A stretch of 64,000 nt of DNA from Vibrio ouci (GCF_004551525.1 NZ_SATR01000004.1:124001-188000), one strand, 5' to 3'; counted from the stretch's first letter, positions 35,158 through 43,638 are shown. The notes: generated by a model from the letters alone, not told the origin. Numbers and translations are program-made.

Positions 35158-36849
35158 TTACAAATGGGCGGCATAGTGCTGCTTGAACAGCTTTAACATA
35201 TTACGCTTGCGTTTATAGGTAATCGCTAGGTGTGCAACTTCACTGTAAAACTGTGCTTTCTGTTTATCGTGTCGCTCAAGCAGCGATTCGGCTTTTCTCA
35301 ACAATTCGATAGCAGAGGTATAAGCGTCATTATTGGTTTGTTCTATATAAACAGTAACGACCCGCAAGTAGTAACTTAGCGTGTTATCGGGCTTTTCATC
35401 GACCACTGCATCAGCAAGCTTTAGCAATACATTGGTCGACACTTTACGTGTTGACACCCAATCACACGCTTCGCTTAACTTGTGGTTATCCATATAGAAC
35501 AGCACCAAGGCATCCATCACATCAGGCTGCGAAAAATGATGGCTTGGTGGTTGATATGCCTTCTTAAAGGTGCGCTCAACACGAGTAAGAAATTCATCAT
35601 CCTCAACTTGATAGTTTTGTTTAAACTTCGCTAAGCGTTGGTAACGCTGAAAACTTGGCAGTTGTTCTAACTGTCTGTTGGCTAACGTCCATGCTGAATT
35701 TATTTCACCCAGCTCTAAATAAAGGCGGAACTGAGCCTCATCACAGGCGTTAAGCTCATACTGACTGGCGCTCTTTCTTGCTTTTGCGAGCCAATATTCG
35801 GCTTCTAACGGCTCGTGATTATCAATAAATAGATCAACAATTTCTAAGTAGTCACGATGTGTTCGTGCAATTTTTTGCTTAATCGCCACCACTTCACGCC
35901 AATCAGAGCTTTGTTCAATCAGTGGCATCGCCCATAATCGCAAGTTCCAACCATTTTCATCCTGTGAAGATTGTTCAATCGCTTGTCGGCATAAGTTGAG
36001 AAAACAAGTATTAGTTTGCCAAACAGGTTTAAAATGCTCTTCGATGGAGGGAAACACATCAAACTCATAATTGGTTAAGCGTTCAAACATCCACTCCGCT
36101 TTCGCCTGTTCGCTCCAATTCAATTTTGCCAAAATACCAGGCATGTGGGTATTAATCAGCGCTTCAACATCAAGCCGATCACCGCTCGAATCATCAATAT
36201 ACTCAAGCACTTTATTCAGGCGCTGCACGATATATTGGATGAGCTTCCACTGTTGTTCCGCTTCTAAACTTTGCATCGACTCAACAATCATACTGAGTTG
36301 TTCATATGCTGAATGGAAATAAGCGGAACTTTCGCGCCAATCCCAGATTTCCTCGCGAGGAAGAGCTTGAGTGACGAGTTTTTTTAAATCGCCATACACC
36401 GCTGGCATATCATGTATTTCGATTTTTGTCAGCAGAGCATTCCATGCGTATTCATCCTCTTCGAGGTAATCAAGCAGCATCTCTAACGTGGCCTCTTCAC
36501 CAAGGCTTTGTAGATGCTTTTTAATTGTCTCTCGTTCACTTTGTTGATTCGCTAGAAACTCTTGGTCTTGCAGAATCATGGCAAGCGCAACGGCATGCTT
36601 ACACACGTTTTGATACTGAGCAGCTGGGCAATCACACACCGCTGACAGGGACGTAGAGCAATCAAGGCTAACGTGATAATCATAACTGCCTCTTACTATG
36701 GCATTAGCAGTATGCTTTTCGACACTGACGTTACGTACTGCACCGCTGTGGGCGAGCTGTATCCCTTTTTGTAACGTCGCGGTTTCACACATGGACATCA
36801 ACTCAGGTAATTGAGGCCATGCGATGCCTGTTGGAAGGTTTTTGTTCAT
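35158..36849 (-). CDS. SWIM zinc-finger protein embedded in the type I R-M operon
   Basis: 563 aa. A SWIM zinc finger, Cys72-x-Cys74...Cys83-x-His85, lies in AVCDCPAAQYQNVCKHAVAL. The remaining 450 residues are helical with TPR-like spacing (for example ELGEINSAWTLANRQLEQLP), consistent with a superhelical scaffold. SWIM fingers bind DNA or protein. It sits between hsdS and hsdR on the same strand, 28 bp before hsdR, so it may modulate restriction. It is not a standard R-M subunit and I do not know a characterised equivalent. Confidence 0.8.
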   Translation of the reverse strand: MNKNLPTGIAWPQLPELMSMCETATLQKGIQLAHSGAVRNVSVEKHTANAIVRGSYDYHVSLDCSTSLSAVCDCPAAQYQNVCKHAVALAMILQDQEFLANQQSERETIKKHLQSLGEEATLEMLLDYLEEDEYAWNALLTKIEIHDMPAVYGDLKKLVTQALPREEIWDWRESSAYFHSAYEQLSMIVESMQSLEAEQQWKLIQYIVQRLNKVLEYIDDSSGDRLDVEALINTHMPGILAKLNWSEQAKAEWMFERLTNYEFDVFPSIEEHFKPVWQTNTCFLNLCRQAIEQSSQDENGWNLRLWAMPLIEQSSDWREVVAIKQKIARTHRDYLEIVDLFIDNHEPLEAEYWLAKARKSASQYELNACDEAQFRLYLELGEINSAWTLANRQLEQLPSFQRYQRLAKFKQNYQVEDDEFLTRVERTFKKAYQPPSHHFSQPDVMDALVLFYMDNHKLSEACDWVSTRKVSTNVLLKLADAVVDEKPDNTLSYYLRVVTVYIEQTNNDAYTSAIELLRKAESLLERHDKQKAQFYSEVAHLAITYKRKRNMLKLFKQHYAAHL

Positions 36850-36885
36850 ATTCGTCTCTTTGCTCCACTGCCGCTTTGGCTTGCT

Positions 36886-37005
36886 CTACTTCAGATGCCC
36901 TATTTCCTTCGTTATCTGAGAGTCCTCCACTTTCGTTACCTCAGAACCTTCCACTGCCGTCATCTCAGAACCGAGGGACGAGGTATCTGAGATCTCACTT
37001 TTCAT
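36886..37005 (-). CDS. Possible 39-codon ORF in the hsdS-SWIM spacer
   Basis: An ATG at 37005, preceded by GGTGGTG, opens a 39-aa reading frame ending in TAG at 36886. The middle is three 8-residue repeats, GSEMTAVE, GSEVTKVE and DSQITKEI, encoded by 24 bp tandem repeats. The peptide is small, acidic and Ser/Thr/Glu-rich, with no signal peptide. It could be a real short peptide of the restriction operon or simply open reading through repeats. There is no independent evidence of expression. Confidence 0.3.
   Translation of the reverse strand: MKSEISDTSSLGSEMTAVEGSEVTKVEDSQITKEIGHLK
36901..36972 (-). repeat. Three tandem 24 bp repeats
   Basis: Units are 36949-36972, 36925-36948 and 36901-36924; the first two agree at 19 of 24 positions and the third is more diverged. 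They lie inside the possible 39-codon ORF. ATCTCAGA/TCTGAGAT at 36962-36993 also forms a hairpin overlapping the first unit. Confidence 0.7.
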
Positions 37006-37029
37006 TCACACCACCGTATAAAGAGCGAG

Positions 37030-37063
37030 ATTCCGGATAAGTTCGTTCCTCACTTTCCGGAAT
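37030..37063. repeat. Palindromic extragenic element after hsdS
   Basis: ATTCCGGA/TCCGGAAT arms (37030-37037, 37056-37063) with an 18-base loop, beginning 12 bp after the hsdS stop. The gagattcc...ggaatgac outline resembles dispersed intergenic palindromes common in Vibrio genomes. That family link is from memory. Confidence 0.6.
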
Positions 37064-37074
37064 GACGAAATGGG

Positions 37075-38499
37075 TTATTCCACCAGCGCTTTGGCTTGCT
37101 CGACTTCTGGTGAATCAAGGCGTAGCTCGCCTGAGATCAGTTTAGGAAGTAACGTGTCACGGAGTTTGGTCAATATGTTTATGTCTCGATTTAGCGCAAC
37201 CCTTTTGTCTGCGTAAGAGCTAAACATTGGCTCTATTACCTGAGAGATATGTTTAGGCGGTAAAACAACCTTCTGTTCAGAAAGTATTTTTCGACTTAGT
37301 TCTGTTTGCCCAGTACTCCCTTCACCAAGCGCTTCAATACGCTTTTCGTTGGACAGCATTAATTGTCCAAATGTGTATTTGAGGCACTTTTCTCCATTTG
37401 ATCGAACAACAGTTACGTGCGAATCCACCACTGTAACTTCTTCTAGTTGCGTAACCTGAGCAACTCTACCAAGCGTACCCACACCTGTTGAGTTAACCAA
37501 TACATCGCCAACTTCAATCTCTCGTCCTGCAATTTTTCTTAACTCTGGGTTATTTCGACGACATAAATCAAAATTAATATCATGATGACGGATACACTTT
37601 TGATTGATAACTCGGACGCCACCTTCTTCAACATACTTTGGCGAAATGCCTCTACGAAGTTCGGTTGTAATTTCAGACAAAGACACCGTTACCCACCCCT
37701 TAGGCACCCAACTCAACTCACTCTCTTCAAATTCTCTTGGGAAGAGCTGACGAACATTATCAGGCAGGGGCTTAAAGTCAGCACTTTCACGTACTGCTTT
37801 GCGGCGTTCAACACGGGTTTCAAATACCTCTGGAATGGGGTTGTCAGCATCAAGGGCGTTATCAATCACAGGATCAAAATCGACAAACCAAGATTTAAAC
37901 AACGTTTGCGCCATTTGCTCTAGGGTTTGGTTGATTTGGCCGTTGAGAGAAATCTTTTTATCAAAGCAATCCAAAAAAGAAGATATTTTTTGCTGTTCAC
38001 TAACAGAAGGGAGCCATAACTTATGCTCTCTCAGTTGTCCGAGATTAAAGCCAGGTACCGCAGCCCCAATCCCATTTTTTAGGATTTCACTCTGCTTCTT
38101 AGGAGACGAAAAAACGTAGTAAACAAAGAGCGGGTCTGCTTTATTTGAATCTAAAGTTACCTTCATTTGTTTATTTGAAATAATGTACTGTTCAAATTTT
38201 CGTGATTCATCAAGCAACCCTACTTGGTTGATAGTGCCCCAGCACGTGAAGATTAAATCACCAGCTTTAACTACTGAACGCTTAAACTCTATAGCTTTAT
38301 CTTCACTGACAAATACTAACCCCTCATCAGACATCCTATTTGATGTATCTGCACTTAAGTTACCTCCACGGATAACTGGCACACCATCCTCTTGAAAGAA
38401 TTTAGAACTGATCGCCGAACCAAAGGGACCAGTTGCTAAAGCTGATTTTTCTTTCGAAGCGATTTCCTCAAGGGTAAACTCTTTCCATTCACTCCCCAT
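37075..38499 (-). CDS. hsdS: Type I restriction-modification specificity subunit
   Basis: 474 aa with two target-recognition domains. TRD1 (about 5-190) has IRGGNLS, KAGDLIFTCWGTI and PLFVYYVFSS; the central conserved helix follows (SEQQKISSFLDCFDKKISLN...QTLFKSWFVDFDPV). TRD2 (about 260-430) has VINQKCIR, EVGDVLVNSTGVGTLGR, and the distal helix ends in LRDTLLPKLISGELRL. Each domain recognises half of a bipartite DNA site. The gene overlaps hsdM by 11 bp. Its last codons are duplicated 215 bp downstream. The recognition sequence cannot be read from this alone. Confidence 0.93.
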   Translation of the reverse strand: MGSEWKEFTLEEIASKEKSALATGPFGSAISSKFFQEDGVPVIRGGNLSADTSNRMSDEGLVFVSEDKAIEFKRSVVKAGDLIFTCWGTINQVGLLDESRKFEQYIISNKQMKVTLDSNKADPLFVYYVFSSPKKQSEILKNGIGAAVPGFNLGQLREHKLWLPSVSEQQKISSFLDCFDKKISLNGQINQTLEQMAQTLFKSWFVDFDPVIDNALDADNPIPEVFETRVERRKAVRESADFKPLPDNVRQLFPREFEESELSWVPKGWVTVSLSEITTELRRGISPKYVEEGGVRVINQKCIRHHDINFDLCRRNNPELRKIAGREIEVGDVLVNSTGVGTLGRVAQVTQLEEVTVVDSHVTVVRSNGEKCLKYTFGQLMLSNEKRIEALGEGSTGQTELSRKILSEQKVVLPPKHISQVIEPMFSSYADKRVALNRDINILTKLRDTLLPKLISGELRLDSPEVEQAKALVE

Positions 38500-40105
38500 A
38501 ACCCAATGCCTCCAAGTTACTGCGAATCGCTTTATCTAGCGCTTCGGCTTGGTTCATTTGGCTATATAGAGTTTGGGATAGCTCACGCATTTTGGTTTCA
38601 AATGGAATACCATCGTCTTCTATTTCCGCAGCGCCTACGTAACGCCCCGGAGTGAGTACAAAATCGTTGGCTTTGATCTCATCAAAAGTTGCTTGCTTAC
38701 AGAAGCCTGCCACGTCTTCATATTTCTCAAGCTTGCTGTCACCACGTTCTACTCGTGCTTTTAGCTCGGCGTCATCACTGCGCCATGCGTGGTAGGTATC
38801 TGCAATTAACGCGATATCATCTACGGTTAGCTCTTTGTGTACACGGCTGGTCATGGTGCCCATTTCACGAGCATCAATAAACAAGGTCTCTTTTTCACGC
38901 TGGCGGTAGCCTTTCGCGGTATTAGCTCGCTTGTTCTTGGTGATGAACCAGATACAAACTGGAATTTGGGTTGAGTAGAACAACTGACCCGGTAAGGCGA
39001 TCATACATTCCACTACATCGTTCTCGATAAGCTGTTGGCGGATTTCCCCTTCACCAGAAGTGTTTGAGCTCATTGAGCCGTTCGCCAATACAAAACCAGC
39101 GGTGCCTGTTTCGCTTAACTTTGAGAGCATGTGCAGAATCCAACCGTAGTTGGCATTGCCTGTCGGCGGAATGCGGTAGCCAGAAAAGCGCGGGTCTTTA
39201 GTTAGCTCGTTCTCGTCACGCCATTGGCTAATGTTAAACGGCGGGTTGGCCATAATGTAATCGGCTTTAAGATCTTTATGCTGGTCGGCAAAGAAGGTAT
39301 CAGCTGGGCGCTCGCCCAAATTGCCTGATAAACCGCGAATGGCTAAGTTCATCTTGGCTAGCTTGTAGGTGGTCGACGTCAGCTCTTGACCATAAATCGC
39401 GATGTCTTTGGTGCGGCCTTCATGCTGTTTTACAAACTTTAAAGACTGCACGAACATACCGCCCGAACCACAAGCAGGGTCATAAATTTTACCTTGGAAG
39501 GGCTCTAGCATTTCTGTAAGTAGGGTTACGACAGACTTTGGCGTATAGAACTCGCCGCCCCCTTTACCTTCTGTGGCAGCAAACTTACCAAGGAAGTATT
39601 CGTAGACTCGACCTACTAGGTCTTCTTCGCTCATATCACACTCATTAGCAAGTGTGTCGATGTTCTCGATAGTATCGATCAGTGACGCAAGCTTCTTCAC
39701 TTCAAGGTCTTGGCGAGAGAAGTAGTTGTCTGGCAATGCGCCTTTCAAGCTTGGGTTGGCTTTTTCAATATTAGATAAAGCGGTATCGATGATGACGGCA
39801 ATGTTGTCTTGCTTAGCGTGCTTTTTCACGTATGACCAACGAGAAGCTTCTTCGAGGTAGAAGATGTTGTCTTGTTGGTAAAACTCTTTCATTTCAACAA
39901 AGGCTTCTTGCCCATCGTCGATCATCTGCTGGCGACGAGTTTCAAACTTGTCACTGATGAATTTAAGAAATACAAGGCTCAATACGACGTGCTTGTACTC
40001 TGATGATTCAACGCTGCCACGCAGTTGGTTGGCGGTATCCCAAAGGGTTTCCTCAAAGCCTTTCTTTTTCGCAGGGGCTTTCTTCTTTGCTGGTGCTTTA
40101 GGCAT
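38489..40105 (-). CDS. hsdM: Type I restriction-modification methylase subunit
   Basis: 538 aa N6-adenine methyltransferase. A basic Ala/Lys-rich N-terminus (PKAPAKKKAPAKKKGFEETL) precedes the HsdM N-terminal helical domain. SAM-binding motif I is IYDPACGSGGMFVQS and catalytic motif IV is MANPPFNIS, with EFYTPKSVV before motif I. All look functional. It is the first gene of the restriction operon and overlaps hsdS. The KKKAPAKKK start is unusual for HsdM and may help DNA binding. An AT-rich dyad lies about 80 bp upstream of its start. Confidence 0.95.
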   Translation of the reverse strand: MPKAPAKKKAPAKKKGFEETLWDTANQLRGSVESSEYKHVVLSLVFLKFISDKFETRRQQMIDDGQEAFVEMKEFYQQDNIFYLEEASRWSYVKKHAKQDNIAVIIDTALSNIEKANPSLKGALPDNYFSRQDLEVKKLASLIDTIENIDTLANECDMSEEDLVGRVYEYFLGKFAATEGKGGGEFYTPKSVVTLLTEMLEPFQGKIYDPACGSGGMFVQSLKFVKQHEGRTKDIAIYGQELTSTTYKLAKMNLAIRGLSGNLGERPADTFFADQHKDLKADYIMANPPFNISQWRDENELTKDPRFSGYRIPPTGNANYGWILHMLSKLSETGTAGFVLANGSMSSNTSGEGEIRQQLIENDVVECMIALPGQLFYSTQIPVCIWFITKNKRANTAKGYRQREKETLFIDAREMGTMTSRVHKELTVDDIALIADTYHAWRSDDAELKARVERGDSKLEKYEDVAGFCKQATFDEIKANDFVLTPGRYVGAAEIEDDGIPFETKMRELSQTLYSQMNQAEALDKAIRSNLEALGYGE

Positions 40106-40181
40106 GACGATAAATACTTCTCAATAGATGAACTTGGCCCCAAAAACAGAGCCAAGATTTATTGCGAGGTATTGTATCGTA

Positions 40182-40199
40182 AATGCAATTTTTTGCATT
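40182..40199. promoter_or_regulatory. Dyad AATGCAA-TTTT-TTGCATT upstream of hsdM
   Basis: Perfect 7-base arms with a 4-base spacer, in the promoter region of the restriction operon and about 30 bp after the CoiA-like gene. It may be an operator; the T run is on the wrong side for a good terminator of the CoiA-like gene. Confidence 0.35.
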
Positions 40200-40226
40200 G
40201 GTTGGAGTGAGGTTTTGCCAACTAAA

Positions 40227-41246
40227 TTAGATGGTTGTTATAGAATCGACCAACGTTGCTGCTCGCCCTGAGATAAAGGCCGCCTTAATGCCTAGTTCAA
40301 CAATACACGGAAATGTCATTTCAGCGAGTTGCGGCAACAGTGCTTCATCAAAATAGATGTTTTTCACTTCATAGCCGCCATTCGCTCTCACCGTATAATT
40401 AGCCGTTGAACTTGAACGAATCGGGTTAGTGACATGGAGCATCGAGAAATCAAAGTTCCGTGCTTTTTTACGTGAGTAACCATGAGCTGAATTATAACCG
40501 AGTAGGAGCATTTGATTTTGTTTCAGGGCAATACGAGTACTTTGATAGCTCGCCTCTTGTTCTTCCAGTACCGCGAGTCTCATTCGCTCATTGATTATCG
40601 AGATCTCAAACTCTAGTTCGTTTTGCAATCTAGTTTCTAGCTGTTCGATAATTGGATGGTAAACCCATTGTCTTGGCGCTTGTTCAATTACGCTGGCTGT
40701 CAGCGATTCCAGTGGTTCCATTAAGTCGAGCTCAGAGACATAAATCGCCATCATCGGAACACCTAAGCGCTTCACCTTCTCCAGCTTTTCTTCAGACACA
40801 TCATTAGTCACCACAATTTCAATAAACACCTTCTGCTGGTGATCAATGAATCCAGTAACATCAGGGATAAACTCCCTCTCCATTTGCTCTAATAAAGCCT
40901 CAGTAAACATCAACAATTCCGGGGCCAGCGTTTCATGTTTGGCATGTTCGATACCAGCCAGATCAAGTTGATGGCGAGACACTGTTAGATCTGGTGACAA
41001 AATGCGCTTTCCATTCTCAATAATATGCTTGCAGATTTTGTGCAAAACGCTCTCACTGCACTCGTTACTGTCCATCGCATGATGAGCAAAATGGTGTTGT
41101 TTCACTTCCCCTTTTTTGGCCACTAGCTTATCGCCACAACCAACGCAAAAGCAGTCACACGCTAATCCACTTTCGACTTGATCAATATGAACCAGTTGGT
41201 CGTTGATTAAGCCGTATGCACAGATATTTTTTTCTAAATGACTCAT
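40227..41246 (-). CDS. CoiA-like nuclease-fold protein
   Basis: 339 aa from the ATG at 41246, chosen for the GGAGAG site 5 bases upstream. The N-terminus has a zinc-ribbon-like C-x-C...CVGC stretch (ACDCFCVGCGDKLVAKKGEV) followed by KQHHFAH, the hallmark opening of CoiA-like competence proteins. A PD-(D/E)xK-type core is suggested by VTGFIDHQQKVFIEIVVTND. The C-terminal part has no recognised motif. It is 121 bp upstream of hsdM on the same strand. CoiA-like proteins in defence islands are presumed nucleases; function here is unproven. Confidence 0.55.
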   Translation of the reverse strand: MSHLEKNICAYGLINDQLVHIDQVESGLACDCFCVGCGDKLVAKKGEVKQHHFAHHAMDSNECSESVLHKICKHIIENGKRILSPDLTVSRHQLDLAGIEHAKHETLAPELLMFTEALLEQMEREFIPDVTGFIDHQQKVFIEIVVTNDVSEEKLEKVKRLGVPMMAIYVSELDLMEPLESLTASVIEQAPRQWVYHPIIEQLETRLQNELEFEISIINERMRLAVLEEQEASYQSTRIALKQNQMLLLGYNSAHGYSRKKARNFDFSMLHVTNPIRSSSTANYTVRANGGYEVKNIYFDEALLPQLAEMTFPCIVELGIKAAFISGRAATLVDSITTI

Positions 41247-41347
41247 GTTTCTCTCCAGTTTTCGTTTCAATTTGTATGAGTAAATAAGGGGAACTCCCTC
41301 GAAGAACGAAAACACCATGGCCAAGAAAAACGATATGAAACAGAGTA

Positions 41348-41368
41348 TTACCTAGCAATACTAGGTAA
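41348..41368. promoter_or_regulatory. Inverted repeat TTACCTAG-N5-CTAGGTAA
   Basis: Perfect 8-base arms in the 208 bp between the divergent CoiA-like gene and the membrane-protein gene. Position and symmetry suit an operator. Its core recurs at 31804-31825. Confidence 0.5.
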
Positions 41369-41454
41369 CATTAGGTTCATAAATGCATATAGAGAAACAT
41401 CATGAAGAACAGTACTGAAGAACTAAAGGCGGCCATTGCCGTAGCGGAAGCATT

Positions 41455-42420
41455 TTGGCAAGACTATACCACAATGACAAAAGCAACATGTTTTGGGATG
41501 TACTTCAGGCCATGGTTTCTTTAGTAAAAGAAAGCTCATATCTCGAAGCTGGGGTAACTGAAGAGTGTTATTTCACATCAAGTGAACTGGCCGAGAAAGC
41601 GGCCTATTTATCGAATAAAAAAGCCTCTAGTTTTAATAGCTCACGACTCAATACATATTTAAAAAAACTCAATCAACGACTGGAGGAACTTGCTCCATCT
41701 TTAGAACGTATCGCTGGTGAACTTGGCTTTGACGTCATCCCAACTATACACAAGGAGTCAAACTTGGGGGGGCAAGGTAAACAATCCATTTATAGACTGT
41801 ATGCAAAAAAGATTGAGACAATCCCATCTGAAAGCATTGCTCCCCAAAAGGCTGTCAATACTCCTACAAATCACTATGAAATCGACTATTTCCTAGAATC
41901 TGTGCCTAAGCTACCAATTTACACCCGCTGGCTGCACAACATTGATATGGACAACCATCGCTGGAAGATGCTCCTTTTTACAGGGAGTCCGGTCATACTT
42001 CCTATCTTGTGCGTTGTCTTCTTGTACTTAGCACTTGCAGGCATTGTGAACCCGATTTTCTTGTCTAGATTCATCATGTTCACCATTATATATGTTGCTG
42101 CTTTTCTATTGTTTTTCAGGTATTTGATAGATGCTCTTAATTACAACATCACCACGCTTCCCGACATCATGCTGCCATTGAGTCTGAAGTCAGCGGTACT
42201 GCATTACGAACTAAAAGAACCAGGTAGTAAGGAAGGGCGAATCAAGCGATTAGCTGTCAAAGTGTATAAAGCAAAATGCCCTGTATGTGGTTATCGAGTA
42301 GATATCAAATCAGTCGGCTTACCGTTTCGCTCAAGACTAATCGGCGTCTGCGATAACAACCCACTAGAGCATAGGTATAGCTTTGATTTCACGACTCAAA
42401 AGGGTACAAAACTGACTTAA
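41455..42420 (+). CDS. Uncharacterised two-helix membrane protein, 5' end possibly frameshifted
   Basis: 321 aa if begun at TTG 41455. The N-terminal 115 residues are helical and soluble, perhaps winged-helix (ELAEKAAYLSNKKASSFNSS). Two transmembrane helices lie near 180-205 and 207-228, and the C-terminus has a zinc-ribbon-like CPVCGYRVD with a later Cys. I do not recognise the family. No ATG lies near the TTG, while an ATG at 41402 in another frame opens MKNSTEELKAAIAVAEAFWQ and runs into this ORF, ending after 40 codons. A single-base frameshift joining them would give a natural start. It is the last gene before tRNA-Ser. Confidence 0.6.
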   Translation: MARLYHNDKSNMFWDVLQAMVSLVKESSYLEAGVTEECYFTSSELAEKAAYLSNKKASSFNSSRLNTYLKKLNQRLEELAPSLERIAGELGFDVIPTIHKESNLGGQGKQSIYRLYAKKIETIPSESIAPQKAVNTPTNHYEIDYFLESVPKLPIYTRWLHNIDMDNHRWKMLLFTGSPVILPILCVVFLYLALAGIVNPIFLSRFIMFTIIYVAAFLLFFRYLIDALNYNITTLPDIMLPLSLKSAVLHYELKEPGSKEGRIKRLAVKVYKAKCPVCGYRVDIKSVGLPFRSRLIGVCDNNPLEHRYSFDFTTQKGTKLT

Positions 42421-42426
42421 AACGAA

Positions 42427-42454
42427 AAAGCCCCAGCATTTCTGCTGGGGCTTT
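42427..42454. terminator. Bidirectional terminator between membrane protein and tRNA-Ser
   Basis: Perfect 12-base stem AAAGCCCCAGCA/TGCTGGGGCTTT with loop TTTC. It can terminate the plus-strand gene and the minus-strand tRNA transcript. Confidence 0.92.
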
Positions 42455-42460
42455 AGAATG

Positions 42461-42548
42461 TGGCGGTGAGTGAGAGATTCGAACTCTCGATACGTTGCCG
42501 TATACACACTTTCCAGGCGTGCTCCTTCAGCCACTCGGACAACTCACC
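42461..42548 (-). tRNA. tRNA-Ser(GGA)
   Basis: 88 nt including the encoded CCA. The acceptor stem GGTGAGT pairs with ACTCACC, followed by discriminator G and CCA. The anticodon loop CTGGAAA gives GGA, the class II long variable arm is TATACGGCAACGTA, and the T loop is GTTCGAATC. It is almost the same as the E. coli GGA serine tRNA. Its 3' end faces the restriction island. Confidence 0.97.
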
Positions 42549-42711
42549 GAATCAAATTGTGGTTGGTATCGTTAACCAACGAGGCGCTAATTTAATGATT
42601 CTATTAGGTTAGGTCAAGCCTATTACCCAAAAAAAGCGCCGTTGTTAGCCTGTTTGTACACTTACTAGCTAATTCGATCATGAATCGGCCAGTTATGTTG
42701 ATAAATAGCGC

Positions 42712-43638
42712 TTATGGCAGCTTTACGTCACGCTCAAATCGCTCAAGCAAAAAGTCGATGAATAAGCGCAGTCGCTTAGGTTGGTACTGACGACTTAGGT
42801 AAATCACATTAAGGTCAGCGCCTGATGCAGAAGTCGCGGCATTGAAGTTTTTCATATAACCATTTAGTACCGTCACCAACCGCTGCTGCTTAAGGTCTTC
42901 ATTGATGTCTAGAATCGACTTAAGTGCTATCCCTGCCCCGTCCAACGCCCATTGACGAATCACTTCACCATCATCGGATAATCGCTTAGGAACCACGGTG
43001 ATGGCATTGTGCTGAGCATCATCTTGAAAATGCCATGTCTTCAGTTCTTCGTTGCTGCGTACCATAGCTAAACAGTCATGTTCGGCTAAGTCTTGCGGGG
43101 TGAGTAACGTGCCTTTCCTTGCCAAGTATTGCGGAGAGGCGCACAACACTCGTCGGCTCGATGCCAGCTTACGAGAAATGAGGTTACTGTCGGCCAACTC
43201 CCCGTAGCGAATAACAACATCTAACCCCGACTCGGCCAAATTGGTCAGGTTGTCGTTAAGGTATAGATAAGGCGTCACGTCCGGGTATTGCTCACAAAAG
43301 GCCGACACAATAGGAGAGATATACTGCTTACCTATATCTCTCGGTGCTGAAATTTTTAGTGTTCCGCGCACTTGCTTGCTGCCCGTTTGGAGCAGGTTCT
43401 CTGTCTGCTTAACCGTGTCGATAATTTCTAGGCAAGCTTGATGGTACATAGCGCCAGAATCGGTCAATGAAATATGCCGCGTACTGCGATTAAGCAGTTT
43501 AACGCCATAGCGCTCTTCCAGAGCCTGCAACCGAGCAGTGACGGTTGCAGGTGACAACCCTAACTCTCTACCCGCTGCGGCTAAGCCTTGGTTTTGAACG
43601 ATGCTCGCAAACAGCGTCATATCAGCAAACTTGTCCAT
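42712..43638 (-). CDS. LysR-family regulator divergent from Old Yellow Enzyme gene
   Basis: 308 aa from the ATG at 43638, which has GGAGAGG upstream; a longer reading to 43677 adds an unlikely leader. The N-terminal helix-turn-helix spans FADMTLFASIVQNQGLAAAG and LGLSPATVTARLQALEERYG, and the remainder is the substrate-binding domain (LKISAPRDIGKQYISPIVSA). It is of the short-arm CrgA/AaeR-like type. It is divergent from the flavin oxidoreductase gene at 43754 with 115 bp between, the usual arrangement for a LysR protein controlling its neighbour in response to an electrophile or quinone. Confidence 0.9.
   Translation of the reverse strand: MDKFADMTLFASIVQNQGLAAAGRELGLSPATVTARLQALEERYGVKLLNRSTRHISLTDSGAMYHQACLEIIDTVKQTENLLQTGSKQVRGTLKISAPRDIGKQYISPIVSAFCEQYPDVTPYLYLNDNLTNLAESGLDVVIRYGELADSNLISRKLASSRRVLCASPQYLARKGTLLTPQDLAEHDCLAMVRSNEELKTWHFQDDAQHNAITVVPKRLSDDGEVIRQWALDGAGIALKSILDINEDLKQQRLVTVLNGYMKNFNAATSASGADLNVIYLSRQYQPKRLRLFIDFLLERFERDVKLP

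Larger units (their letters stand above)
36872..37107. repeat. Duplicated hsdS 3' end flanking a repeat-rich spacer
   Basis: A 21 bp sequence of the hsdS C-terminal coding region (37087-37107) recurs with one mismatch at 36872-36892, just before the SWIM gene. In the second copy it would encode EVEQAKAAVE, matching the EVEQAKALVE that ends HsdS. The DNA between the copies holds a palindrome and the 24 bp repeats. Confidence 0.8.

Noticed and set aside
37030-37063. Palindrome after hsdS as a rho-independent terminator
   Set aside because: The loop is 18 bases and no T tract follows on the minus strand. It fits a dispersed palindromic element better.
30530-42420. Integrative element with att sites
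   Set aside because: No integrase or recombinase gene, and no copy of the tRNA-Ser 3' end found at the left side of the block.
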